Assembly: GCA_002778965.1 (NCBI GenBank)
Contig: PEXX01000016.1
Span: 1 to 10,669 of the forward strand
Direction of reading: 5' to 3'
Source of the DNA: Candidatus Kuenenbacteria bacterium CG08_land_8_20_14_0_20_37_23
GTDB taxonomy: Bacteria; Patescibacteriota; Patescibacteriia; UBA2196; GWA2-42-15
Length of the DNA: 10,669 nt
The stretch's first letter is position 1, and each line of letters starts with the position of its first letter. The notes under the pieces were generated by a model, which worked only from the letters and a program-made list of their open reading frames with translations, was not told the origin of the DNA and made no database searches. Both the position numbers and the translations under genes were made by a program. Shown here one piece after another: positions 1 to 6,153 of the stretch.

Positions 1-1
1 A

Positions 2-82
2 ACCGGATACAGTGCTGCGATACTGATTTTTATTTTTCAGTCTTTAAACAATTTTTTAATTCTTCAAATTTTTTCAATCTAG
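2..82 (+). CDS. C-terminal fragment of a probable membrane protein (cut by window edge)
   Basis: The frame starting at base 2 is open to a TAG at 80-82 and would encode the last 26 residues of a protein that begins outside the window. The peptide contains a strongly hydrophobic stretch (AAILIFIF, then FLILQIFSI) typical of a terminal membrane helix. The stop lies 22 bases before the next gene, which is normal operon spacing here. In a glycan locus a Wzx/MOP-type flippase or another polytopic protein would fit, but 26 residues are too few to name a family. The frame starting at base 1 is also open, to 129, and gives a phenylalanine- and cysteine-rich peptide that overlaps the next gene. I consider that less likely. 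Confidence 0.35.
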   Translation, partial: TGYSAAILIFIFQSLNNFLILQIFSI

Positions 83-104
83 TTCAAGATGTAATTATTT
101 TTTT

Positions 105-1064
105 ATGTTTTGGTTGCATATCACCTTGATCGCATATTTTTTAAACGCAATCGCCGTTGTGACGGACAAGACACTTCTTAGGCGTGCCATTAAAAATCCT
201 TTTGTTTATACTTTTTATGTCGCTACGCTGGGATCTATTCTCGTAGTTTTTATTTTTCCATTAGGAATCATCTGGCCCGGGTGGAGCCAATTTTTGATTA
301 GCATATCTGCTGGAGGCGCGTTTTCAATTGGTTTATTTTTTTTGTATTTGGGGCTTAAAAAAGAGGATGCGTCCCGATTGGCGCCAATGGTTGGAGGATT
401 AGTTTCAATTTTTGTTTTTATTTCGGCAATATTATTTTTGGACGAAGAATTGTCGGGAAATCAAATATTGGCTTTTATTTTAATAATCATTGGCACTTTT
501 TTAATAGCGCTTGATTTTCAAGAGCACGGATTATGGAGTTGGCTGAAGAAAAAGATTGGCACAGCAAAGAATTTGGCGTTGCCCAAAATTAGAAAAACTC
601 TGTTAATTGCATTGCCGGCGGCTTTGTTTTTTGGCCTCTCGTACATTTTAACAAAAGACGTATATAATCATCAGCCGTTTTTATCAGGCTTTGCGTGGAC
701 CAGATTAGGTGTTTTAGTTGTTGCTCTTTTACCGATGCTTTTTGCGAAAAATAGATATGATCTAAGGCATCAAAAAAAAGACACTAATGATTCAAAAGCG
801 AAATATCGTTTTTTATTTGGTCAGGCTTGCGGCGGCATTGGAGCGGTGTCGATTCAGTATGCCATATCAATCGCGTCTGTTTCTTTGGTGCAGGCATTGC
901 AAGGAACTCAATATGCTTTTGTATTTTTGGCAGTTTTACTGCTTACATATAACCATCCTAAGTTATTGCGGGAAAAAATATCAGTTCAAATAATGATCCA
1001 GAAGATTATCGCTGTTATGTTTATTGCCTTAGGCATTTGGTTGATTGCTGATAATTTAGCGTAG
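105..1064 (+). CDS. EamA/DMT-superfamily ten-helix membrane transporter
   Basis: This 319-residue protein is almost entirely hydrophobic, with about ten membrane segments near residues 2-20, 33-55, 62-83, 92-112, 119-137, 164-183, 191-213, 235-257, 259-281 and 299-317. It shows the two-fold EamA repeat. The first repeat has the usual pattern of a small-residue-rich helix, an acidic turn (LDEELSG, residues 112-118) and a closing helix with IIIGTFLIAL. The second half repeats this after a charged loop at 215-234. Length matches the family (about 290-320). Members of the drug/metabolite transporter superfamily export small metabolites, and relatives such as ArnE/ArnF flip lipid-linked sugars. 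Substrate cannot be read from sequence. Its place among glycosyltransferases allows a role in precursor export or flipping, but that is inference. The ATG at 105 is the first usable start. An ATG at 89 is followed at once by TAA, and no clear Shine-Dalgarno sequence is visible. Confidence 0.85.
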   Translation: MFWLHITLIAYFLNAIAVVTDKTLLRRAIKNPFVYTFYVATLGSILVVFIFPLGIIWPGWSQFLISISAGGAFSIGLFFLYLGLKKEDASRLAPMVGGLVSIFVFISAILFLDEELSGNQILAFILIIIGTFLIALDFQEHGLWSWLKKKIGTAKNLALPKIRKTLLIALPAALFFGLSYILTKDVYNHQPFLSGFAWTRLGVLVVALLPMLFAKNRYDLRHQKKDTNDSKAKYRFLFGQACGGIGAVSIQYAISIASVSLVQALQGTQYAFVFLAVLLLTYNHPKLLREKISVQIMIQKIIAVMFIALGIWLIADNLA

Positions 1065-1114
1065 TTGAATTCGGTTGGGCCATCATGAAGCCAGCGACGT
1101 TAGCTTTGAATTTT

Positions 1115-1143
1115 TTGACTTTTATTTAAAAAAATGGCAGAAT
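1115..1143 (+). promoter_or_regulatory. Weak candidate sigma70 promoter before GT4 gene
   Basis: TTGACT (1115-1120) and CAGAAT (1138-1143) are separated by 17 bases inside the 91-base gap after the transporter gene. The -35 matches five of six consensus bases and the -10 matches four of six. Transcription would begin about 5-8 bases before the start codon at 1156, giving a very short leader. The region is so AT-rich that chance matches are common. Read-through from the upstream gene is an equally good explanation. Confidence 0.25.
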
Positions 1144-1144
1144 T

Positions 1145-1165
1145 AAAGCGTTATTATGACGCTTT
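1145..1165 (+). promoter_or_regulatory. Perfect 7-bp inverted repeat enclosing the start codon
   Basis: AAAGCGT (1145-1151) and ACGCTTT (1159-1165) are exact reverse complements separated by seven bases that contain the ATG at 1156-1158. In mRNA this would put the start codon in the loop or, with an inner U-G and A-U pair, partly in the stem. No Shine-Dalgarno sequence is visible upstream. It could modulate initiation, or it could be chance. Confidence 0.35.
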
Positions 1166-2208
1166 TATTCATTACAAGAAAAGTTGATAAGAATGATCCA
1201 CGCGCGGGATTTGTTTACTATTGGCTTAAAAAATTTGCCAAAAAATTGGATAAACTCATTGTCATTTGCCAGGAAAAAGAAAAAAGTCAAGAATTGCCTG
1301 AAAATGTTGAAATTTATTCTTTCGGCAAAGAGATGAGATACGGCAGATTGAGGCAATTCTTGGTTTTTGGATTTTTGCTTTGGAAAAATGTTAGGCGCGT
1401 TGACGGTGTTTTTTCACATATGATGCCGATTTATTCAATTTTTGCCGGCCCCTTTTGTAAAATTTTCAAAAAGAAATTGGTGCAATGGTATACACACAAG
1501 ACAGTTGATTGGCGATTAAGATTGGCGGATATTTTTATTGATGAGTTTGTTACAGCTTCAAAAATGAGCCTGCGGCTGCAGACAAAAAAAATGGTTAATG
1601 TTTTTGGACACGGTATTGAGGTAGATCGTTTTGTTCCAATTTCCAGGAAAATTTCAAATTCCAAGTTTAAAATTTTAACCGTTGGCAGAATTGCGCCCAC
1701 GAAAGACATTGAATCAATGATCAAGGCAGTCTATGAGTTAAAGGAAGAGGGTATTACTGATGCAAAATTAACAATTGTCGGCGACATCGGCCTTGCTAGT
1801 CACCAAGCGCATCTGGGTAACTTGAAAAATATGGTGCGCAATATGAATTTGGACAAACAAGTTGTTTTTACCGGACCTGTTCCTTACACGCAAGTCTCGC
1901 AGTTTTACCAAAGAGCGAATTTATTTATCAATTTATCAGATACCGGCAGTTTGGACAAGGCAGTGCTTCAGGCCATGGCTTGCGAATGTCTTGTTTTGAC
2001 AAGCAATGAAGCGTTTGAAAAAATTTTGTCGGCCGAATTCATAGTAAAAAAAGACGAACCAAATGAATTATCAGAAAAAATAAAATGGTCCATGAATTTA
2101 GCTGCGGAAGAAAAAGAAAGAATAGGAAAAGAATTGAGGCGAGAAGTTGTTGAAAATCATAATCTGGATAAATTGGCGGATAGGATCATAGACGTTTATG
2201 AATTATGA
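1156..2208 (+). CDS. GT4-family (GT-B fold) glycosyltransferase
   Basis: This 350-residue protein fits the usual size and layout of GT4 retaining glycosyltransferases. The N-terminal acceptor domain covers about residues 1-165 and begins with a beta strand and a glycine loop (RAGF, 16-19). GHGIEVDRF (151-159) precedes the inter-domain linker. The C-terminal donor-binding domain follows, with LTVGRIAPTKD (174-184), where the Arg/Lys pair normally contacts the nucleotide-sugar phosphates. The late motif TGSLDKAVLQAMAC (263-276) occupies the place of the family's E-x7-E motif, but both glutamates are replaced (Gly264 and Gln272). The donor sugar is unknown, and the enzyme should act on the cytoplasmic face on a lipid-linked or glycan acceptor. 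The stop overlaps the next gene by 11 bases, so the two are almost certainly cotranscribed. It could have altered activity or mechanism because of the motif change. Confidence 0.88.
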   Translation: MTLLFITRKVDKNDPRAGFVYYWLKKFAKKLDKLIVICQEKEKSQELPENVEIYSFGKEMRYGRLRQFLVFGFLLWKNVRRVDGVFSHMMPIYSIFAGPFCKIFKKKLVQWYTHKTVDWRLRLADIFIDEFVTASKMSLRLQTKKMVNVFGHGIEVDRFVPISRKISNSKFKILTVGRIAPTKDIESMIKAVYELKEEGITDAKLTIVGDIGLASHQAHLGNLKNMVRNMNLDKQVVFTGPVPYTQVSQFYQRANLFINLSDTGSLDKAVLQAMACECLVLTSNEAFEKILSAEFIVKKDEPNELSEKIKWSMNLAAEEKERIGKELRREVVENHNLDKLADRIIDVYEL

Positions 2209-3109
2209 AGATTTAAAACTTGAATTTTTTTATTTGCGCAAGGCTTGTTTTAAATACAGGAGTTTTTCAAAATATATTTATAGCAAATACGTTGTATGCC
2301 GCGGATTTACGAAATTAAATAAAATTTTTGAAAAGCCTATTAACAATAGCGATCTGTCAATGCATATATTTGCCTGCAGGCGGGATTTTAAAATGTTGAT
2401 GTGGTCGTTAGAAAGTTTTTATAAAGCCATTGGCGAAGTCGGTGAATTGTATATTCATAATAACAGTAATTTAAGAGAAAAAGATAAAAAAATTCTGAAG
2501 AAATTTTTTCCAAGCTGTCATATTGTTGAAACTGGAAATTTTCAGATGGAATACAAGGATATTTTGAAAAAGCATTGGTTAATTCAAAAATTTAGAGCAG
2601 AGAAAAGATGGGCGCGTTTTTTTGCTAAGCTGATTGATCCATATTTCGTCAGTCCAAAAAAATATCGCCTAATTATTGACAGCGACCTCTTGTGGTTTAG
2701 AAAAGCTGTTGACATTGATAAAGAAATTAATAATGGATGTCAAAATTCCATAATGATGCGAAATAACGGCGTCTGTCCTGTATATTTTAAAAATAATACG
2801 CGCCTTGACGACAAATTAGCGTCATACAACTCCGGTATTGTGCTTTACAAAAAAGAAAATTTGAATTTAGATAAGTTAGGTGAATATTTGCAAAAACTTG
2901 ATGAGAATATGCCAGATAACTATCACTTTATCGAGCAGGCTGGCTATGCTTACTGTCTTACAAATTTAAGAGGTTTGTCAAAAGGCGCATACGTCATCGG
3001 AGATAAAGCAGGTGAAAATACAGTCGTGCGCCATTACACAAGCCCGAGAAGACCGCTGTTTTTTATTGAGGGCGTTGGCAAACTCCATAAGATGAGTCGG
3101 GTAAATTAA
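2198..3109 (+). CDS. Putative GT-A fold (GT8-like) glycosyltransferase
   Basis: This 303-residue protein has no membrane segment and no strong family signature. The features visible resemble metal-dependent GT-A enzymes of the GT8 kind. RLIIDSDLLWF (157-167) looks like a beta strand ending in a DxD metal-binding motif (Asp161, Asp163). YNSGIVLY (210-217) resembles the family's N-(S/A)-G strand. FIEQAGYAY (244-252) resembles the following acidic/Gln helix. His279 in VVRHYTSP could supply the late metal-binding histidine. The first 55 residues are basic and aromatic and may form a separate cap. It starts inside the end of the preceding GT4 gene (11-base overlap), with a weak AGGA at 2182-2185. 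An alternative ATG at 2205 overlaps that stop but is in another frame. The assignment as a glycosyltransferase is an inference from motifs and context. Confidence 0.6.
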   Translation: MNYEDLKLEFFYLRKACFKYRSFSKYIYSKYVVCRGFTKLNKIFEKPINNSDLSMHIFACRRDFKMLMWSLESFYKAIGEVGELYIHNNSNLREKDKKILKKFFPSCHIVETGNFQMEYKDILKKHWLIQKFRAEKRWARFFAKLIDPYFVSPKKYRLIIDSDLLWFRKAVDIDKEINNGCQNSIMMRNNGVCPVYFKNNTRLDDKLASYNSGIVLYKKENLNLDKLGEYLQKLDENMPDNYHFIEQAGYAYCLTNLRGLSKGAYVIGDKAGENTVVRHYTSPRRPLFFIEGVGKLHKMSRVN

Positions 3110-3128
3110 TTTTTTATTTCGTTTATTT

Positions 3129-4013
3129 ATGAAAATAGCTCTTATCGGCTCTTCAGGACAATTGGGTACTGATTTTAGAAAAGTAATACCTACAGATTAT
3201 TTGACCGATTTAAATTATCCTGATTTTGATATTACCAACAGACATGCGATTCAGAAACTGATCACACATAAAAATTTTGAGATTGTTATCAATACAGCCG
3301 CATATAATTTAGTGGACAGAGCTGAAGATTACCCGAATGAAGCGCTGGCTGTTAATTGCGAAGGAGTCAAAAATTTAGCTTATGCTTGTAAAGAACAAGA
3401 TATAAAATTGGCGCACTTTAGTACCGATTATGTTTTTGGCGGGGACAAAAACAGGCATACGCCGTATACTGAGAAAGACAAGCCGGCGCCTGTTAATAAA
3501 TATGGCCAGTCAAAACTGGCTGGCGAGAATGTGGTGCAAAATTTTTTTAAAAAATATTTTTTAATCAGAACCTCCGGACTTTTCGGCGAAGCCGGTTCGC
3601 GTGGCAAGGGCGGTAATTTTGTTGAATCAATAATTCGAAATGCCAAGAAACAAGAAAACATTAAAGTAAAAAAACAAGAAATTAAAGTAGTTGATGATCA
3701 ATATTTAACACCAACTTATACGCTGGATCTGGCCAAACAAGTTTGGAAATTGCTTCAGACAAAGTATTATGGATTGTATCATATTACTTCAGAAGGCGAG
3801 TGTTCTTGGTATGAATTTGCGAGAGAAGTTTTCAGATGTCTTGATTCGGATATCAGGATAATCCCAATTAAAACCAGTGAATACAGCCTGCCAGCCGCAA
3901 GGCCAGGCTATTCAGTTTTGGAAAATGCAGAATTAAAGAGGCTTGGCCTGAATATCATGCGTTCTTGGCAAGAGACGATTCCGGATTATTTGAAAGAGAA
4001 AGGATATATATGA
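3129..4013 (+). CDS. rfbD: dTDP-4-dehydrorhamnose reductase (RmlD/RfbD)
   Basis: RmlD carries out the last step of dTDP-L-rhamnose synthesis, the NAD(P)H-dependent reduction of dTDP-4-keto-L-rhamnose, in the cytoplasm. The 294-residue protein is a complete extended short-chain dehydrogenase. It has the nucleotide-binding loop GSSGQLG (7-13), INTAAYNLVDRAE (54-66), the catalytic STDYVF (98-103) with Thr99, and the YxxxK pair Tyr125/Lys129 in YGQSK. DDQYLTPTYT (189-198) and ARPGYSVLEN (257-266) mark the substrate-binding C-terminal part. Residues 173-187 carry a short tandem duplication not expected in the family. The sister genes rmlA, rmlB and rmlC are absent from the window and would have to lie elsewhere. 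The gene follows the GT8-like gene by 19 bases and overlaps the next start by ATGA. The two GT2 genes downstream resemble rhamnosyltransferases, which fits. Another 4-keto-sugar reductase activity cannot be excluded. Confidence 0.9.
   Translation: MKIALIGSSGQLGTDFRKVIPTDYLTDLNYPDFDITNRHAIQKLITHKNFEIVINTAAYNLVDRAEDYPNEALAVNCEGVKNLAYACKEQDIKLAHFSTDYVFGGDKNRHTPYTEKDKPAPVNKYGQSKLAGENVVQNFFKKYFLIRTSGLFGEAGSRGKGGNFVESIIRNAKKQENIKVKKQEIKVVDDQYLTPTYTLDLAKQVWKLLQTKYYGLYHITSEGECSWYEFAREVFRCLDSDIRIIPIKTSEYSLPAARPGYSVLENAELKRLGLNIMRSWQETIPDYLKEKGYI
3645..3689 (+). repeat. In-frame tandem duplication within rfbD
   Basis: Two adjacent units of 24 and 21 bases (3645-3668 and 3669-3689) encode KKQENIKV and KKQEIKV. 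They differ mainly by one extra AAC codon in the first unit and one synonymous base. They sit just before the conserved VVDDQ segment. The spacing between NFV (163-165) and VVDDQ is about seven residues longer than I expect for RmlD, which equals one repeat unit. Confidence 0.7.
3999..4013 (+). promoter_or_regulatory. Shine-Dalgarno AAAGGA and ATGA coupling site
   Basis: AAAGGA (3999-4004) lies five bases before ATG 4010, and that ATG shares bases with the TGA stop of rfbD (4011-4013). It is the clearest ribosome binding site in the window and decides the start of the following glycosyltransferase. A longer reading from TTG 3965 would add 15 residues that only retrace the end of rfbD in another frame. 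Confidence 0.75.
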
Positions 4014-5080
4014 CTATTTGTTATTTTGGAAATTATCAGAAAGAATATCCGCGCAACAGTGTATTGATTCAAGGTTTGAAACAAAACGATGTTGCTGTTT
4101 TGGAATGCCAAACAAGGCAGACTGGTTTTAAAAAATTTATATCGCTTTGGTGGCAACATCAAAAAATAAAAAATAAATATGATGTGCTTATCGTCGGTTT
4201 TGCCGGTCATGCGCTCATGTGGTTTGCCAAATTGATCACCAGGAAACCGATTGTTTTTGATGCTTTTGTTTCTCTTTATCTGACTAATGTGGAAGACAGA
4301 AAGACATGTTCGTCCAAAAGTCTTAAGGCAAAATATTATGCATGGCTGGATAAGATTTCTTGCCAATTGGCAGATGAAATTCTGCTTGATACAAATGCGC
4401 AAATAGAGTATTTCGTGGACAAATATGGGATTAAAAAAAAGAAATTCCACCGTATTTTTGTCGGTTGCGATAATAAAATATTTTATCCGGAAAATTCGCG
4501 AAACAAGAAGTATCCAAACGGCGAATTTATCGTTCACTGGCATGGATATATTGTGCCTTTTCACGGATTTGCGGTAATTTTTGAAGCCGCCAATATATTA
4601 TGGCGGAAAAAGGAACCCATCATTTTTCGCATAATAACGAGGTTTAACGTCGCGTCAGCAAAATACCTAGCCGCAGTTGAAGATTCGCGATTAAAAAATA
4701 TTATATTCAGGCAAGAAGCGAGTTATCGCGAGTTGGCGGAAGCAATTAATCAGGCTGATTGCTGTCTTGGTATTTTTGGCAGCAATAAAAAAGCAAAATT
4801 GGTTATAGCTAATAAAATAGTCGAGGCTGCCGCTTGCGCAAAACCAATCATTACGATCGCTCAGGATGTTTTAGAAGAGCTTTTTGTTTTTAATAAAAGT
4901 ATTGTTGTAGTCAGCACTGATAGCGGTGAGGATCTGGCAAAAAAAATTTTGCAATTTAGGGATGATATCCGCTGGCGTCAAGAAATAGCCGATAACGCGT
5001 ATCAAATCTATACGAAAAATTTGACTCCAAAAATTCTTGGCAAACGATTGAAGGACATACTCGGGATTTTGGCGTTTTAA
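4010..5080 (+). CDS. GT-B (GT4-like) glycosyltransferase
   Basis: With the start at ATG 4010 the protein has 356 residues. The N-terminal half has alternating strands and helices, including DVLIVGF (58-64) and KPIVFDAF (79-86). The C-terminal nucleotide-sugar domain opens near FIVHWHGYIVPFHG (173-186). It carries LGIFGSNKKAKLVIANK (253-269) followed by IVEAAACAKPIIT (270-282). This last stretch matches the donor-binding end of GT4-like enzymes, with Glu272 as the retained glutamate. Its first partner of the E-x7-E motif is not present at position 264 (Leu). There is no signal peptide or convincing membrane helix. The gene is translationally coupled to rfbD and ends 12 bases before the next glycosyltransferase. 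It may therefore use or extend a chain built with the RfbD product, though this is only context. Donor and acceptor are unknown. Confidence 0.8.
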   Translation: MTICYFGNYQKEYPRNSVLIQGLKQNDVAVLECQTRQTGFKKFISLWWQHQKIKNKYDVLIVGFAGHALMWFAKLITRKPIVFDAFVSLYLTNVEDRKTCSSKSLKAKYYAWLDKISCQLADEILLDTNAQIEYFVDKYGIKKKKFHRIFVGCDNKIFYPENSRNKKYPNGEFIVHWHGYIVPFHGFAVIFEAANILWRKKEPIIFRIITRFNVASAKYLAAVEDSRLKNIIFRQEASYRELAEAINQADCCLGIFGSNKKAKLVIANKIVEAAACAKPIITIAQDVLEELFVFNKSIVVVSTDSGEDLAKKILQFRDDIRWRQEIADNAYQIYTKNLTPKILGKRLKDILGILAF

Positions 5081-5092
5081 AAATAAAAATTT

Positions 5093-6127
5093 ATGAATAA
5101 AATTTCAATAGTTATTGTAACGTTCAATGCAATGAAATACCTGCCCGATTTTTTGGAAAGTATTTTTGAGCAGAGCTATTATATAGAATTGCGTGAAATG
5201 CCGAATATTTTTATCATTGATAACGCATCGAGCGATAAGACGATTGATTTTATTCGCAAGAACTACCATGGGGTCAATATATTGCGCAATGTGAATAATA
5301 TTGGCCTGGCAAGAGCGTTGAATCAAGGCATACGGATGACGCACGGGGAATATGTGCTGATAATGAATCCAGACTTGGTGTTGCATAAGGATTTTTTAAA
5401 ACAGGCAATGGAGACAATTACCAATGACGAGGCGGTCGGAAGTGTTGGTGGAAAATTGTATCAGTTAAAAATTGAAGGGGAAGAAGGCCTTTTGATCCTT
5501 GAAAAAACAAATATTTTGGACTCGTGCGGCATACAAGTTTTTAAAAGCAGAAGATTTATCGAAAGAGGCGCTGGGGAAATTGATAATGGGCAATACGACA
5601 AAAAAGAGGATGTTTTTGGTATTAGCGGAGCGCTTGTTTTATACAGACGCAAAGCGATTGAACAGATTAAATTTGGTGAAGAATATTTTGACGAGGATTT
5701 TTTTATGTACAAGGAAGATGTTGATATGGCGTGGAGACTACGTCTTGCTAAATGGAAAAATATTTATAATCCGCTGGCTATCGGATATCATCACCGCAGC
5801 GCCAGATCACAAAACAAGACCGCAAGTAATTTAGCAGTAGCCAGTTGGAGAAATAAAAAAAACAATTTTATCAATTACCACTCTTATAAAAATCATTGGA
5901 TGTTATTGTGCAAGAATGAATTTTCTGAAAATGTATTGCATCATCTGCCGTATATAGCATGGTATGAATTAAAGAAATTTATTTATATGCTATTATTCGA
6001 AACTGGCAATCTGGCCAGAGCTGTGCGAGCTATAGTAATGCTATATGGAAAACAAAGGCAGAAGATGAAGATGAATATGAGAATCACAAAAATTAAGGCA
6101 TATGAGATAAGAGAATGGTTTGAGTAA
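5093..6127 (+). CDS. GT2 glycosyltransferase, WbbL/rhamnosyltransferase-like
   Basis: This 344-residue inverting GT-A enzyme shows the standard GT2 order. SIVIVTFNA (5-13) opens the fold, followed by the nucleotide-binding IIDNASSD (41-48) and NIGLARALNQG (69-79). NPD (92-94) takes the place of the metal-binding DxD. GISGALVLYRR (176-186) lies next to the active site, and FMYKEDVDMAWR (204-215) contains the ED catalytic-base motif. YHH (232-234) closes the catalytic domain. The C-terminal 80 residues (LPYIAWYELKKFIYMLL and a basic tail) are the membrane-proximal extension typical of this subgroup. Members transfer rhamnose or related sugars to lipid-linked acceptors, and rfbD two genes upstream supports a dTDP-rhamnose donor. 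The specificity remains inference. It lies 12 bases after the GT4-like gene, with no visible Shine-Dalgarno sequence. Confidence 0.9.
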   Translation: MNKISIVIVTFNAMKYLPDFLESIFEQSYYIELREMPNIFIIDNASSDKTIDFIRKNYHGVNILRNVNNIGLARALNQGIRMTHGEYVLIMNPDLVLHKDFLKQAMETITNDEAVGSVGGKLYQLKIEGEEGLLILEKTNILDSCGIQVFKSRRFIERGAGEIDNGQYDKKEDVFGISGALVLYRRKAIEQIKFGEEYFDEDFFMYKEDVDMAWRLRLAKWKNIYNPLAIGYHHRSARSQNKTASNLAVASWRNKKNNFINYHSYKNHWMLLCKNEFSENVLHHLPYIAWYELKKFIYMLLFETGNLARAVRAIVMLYGKQRQKMKMNMRITKIKAYEIREWFE

Positions 6128-6153
6128 AATTAATTGTCCATAAGTAAGAAACA

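Noticed and set aside
3965..4009. Upstream TTG start adding 15 residues to the GT4-like gene
   Set aside because: The ATG at 4010 has a good Shine-Dalgarno sequence and an ATGA overlap; the extension only re-reads the rfbD end in another frame.
3986..4564. 192-codon open frame on the minus strand
   Set aside because: It lies antisense to the rfbD end and the GT4-like gene, both of which have clear family motifs. The peptide has no recognisable domain.
5499..5834. 111-codon plus-strand frame inside the first GT2 gene
   Set aside because: It is in another frame of a gene whose catalytic motifs run through the same bases, so it is a shadow.
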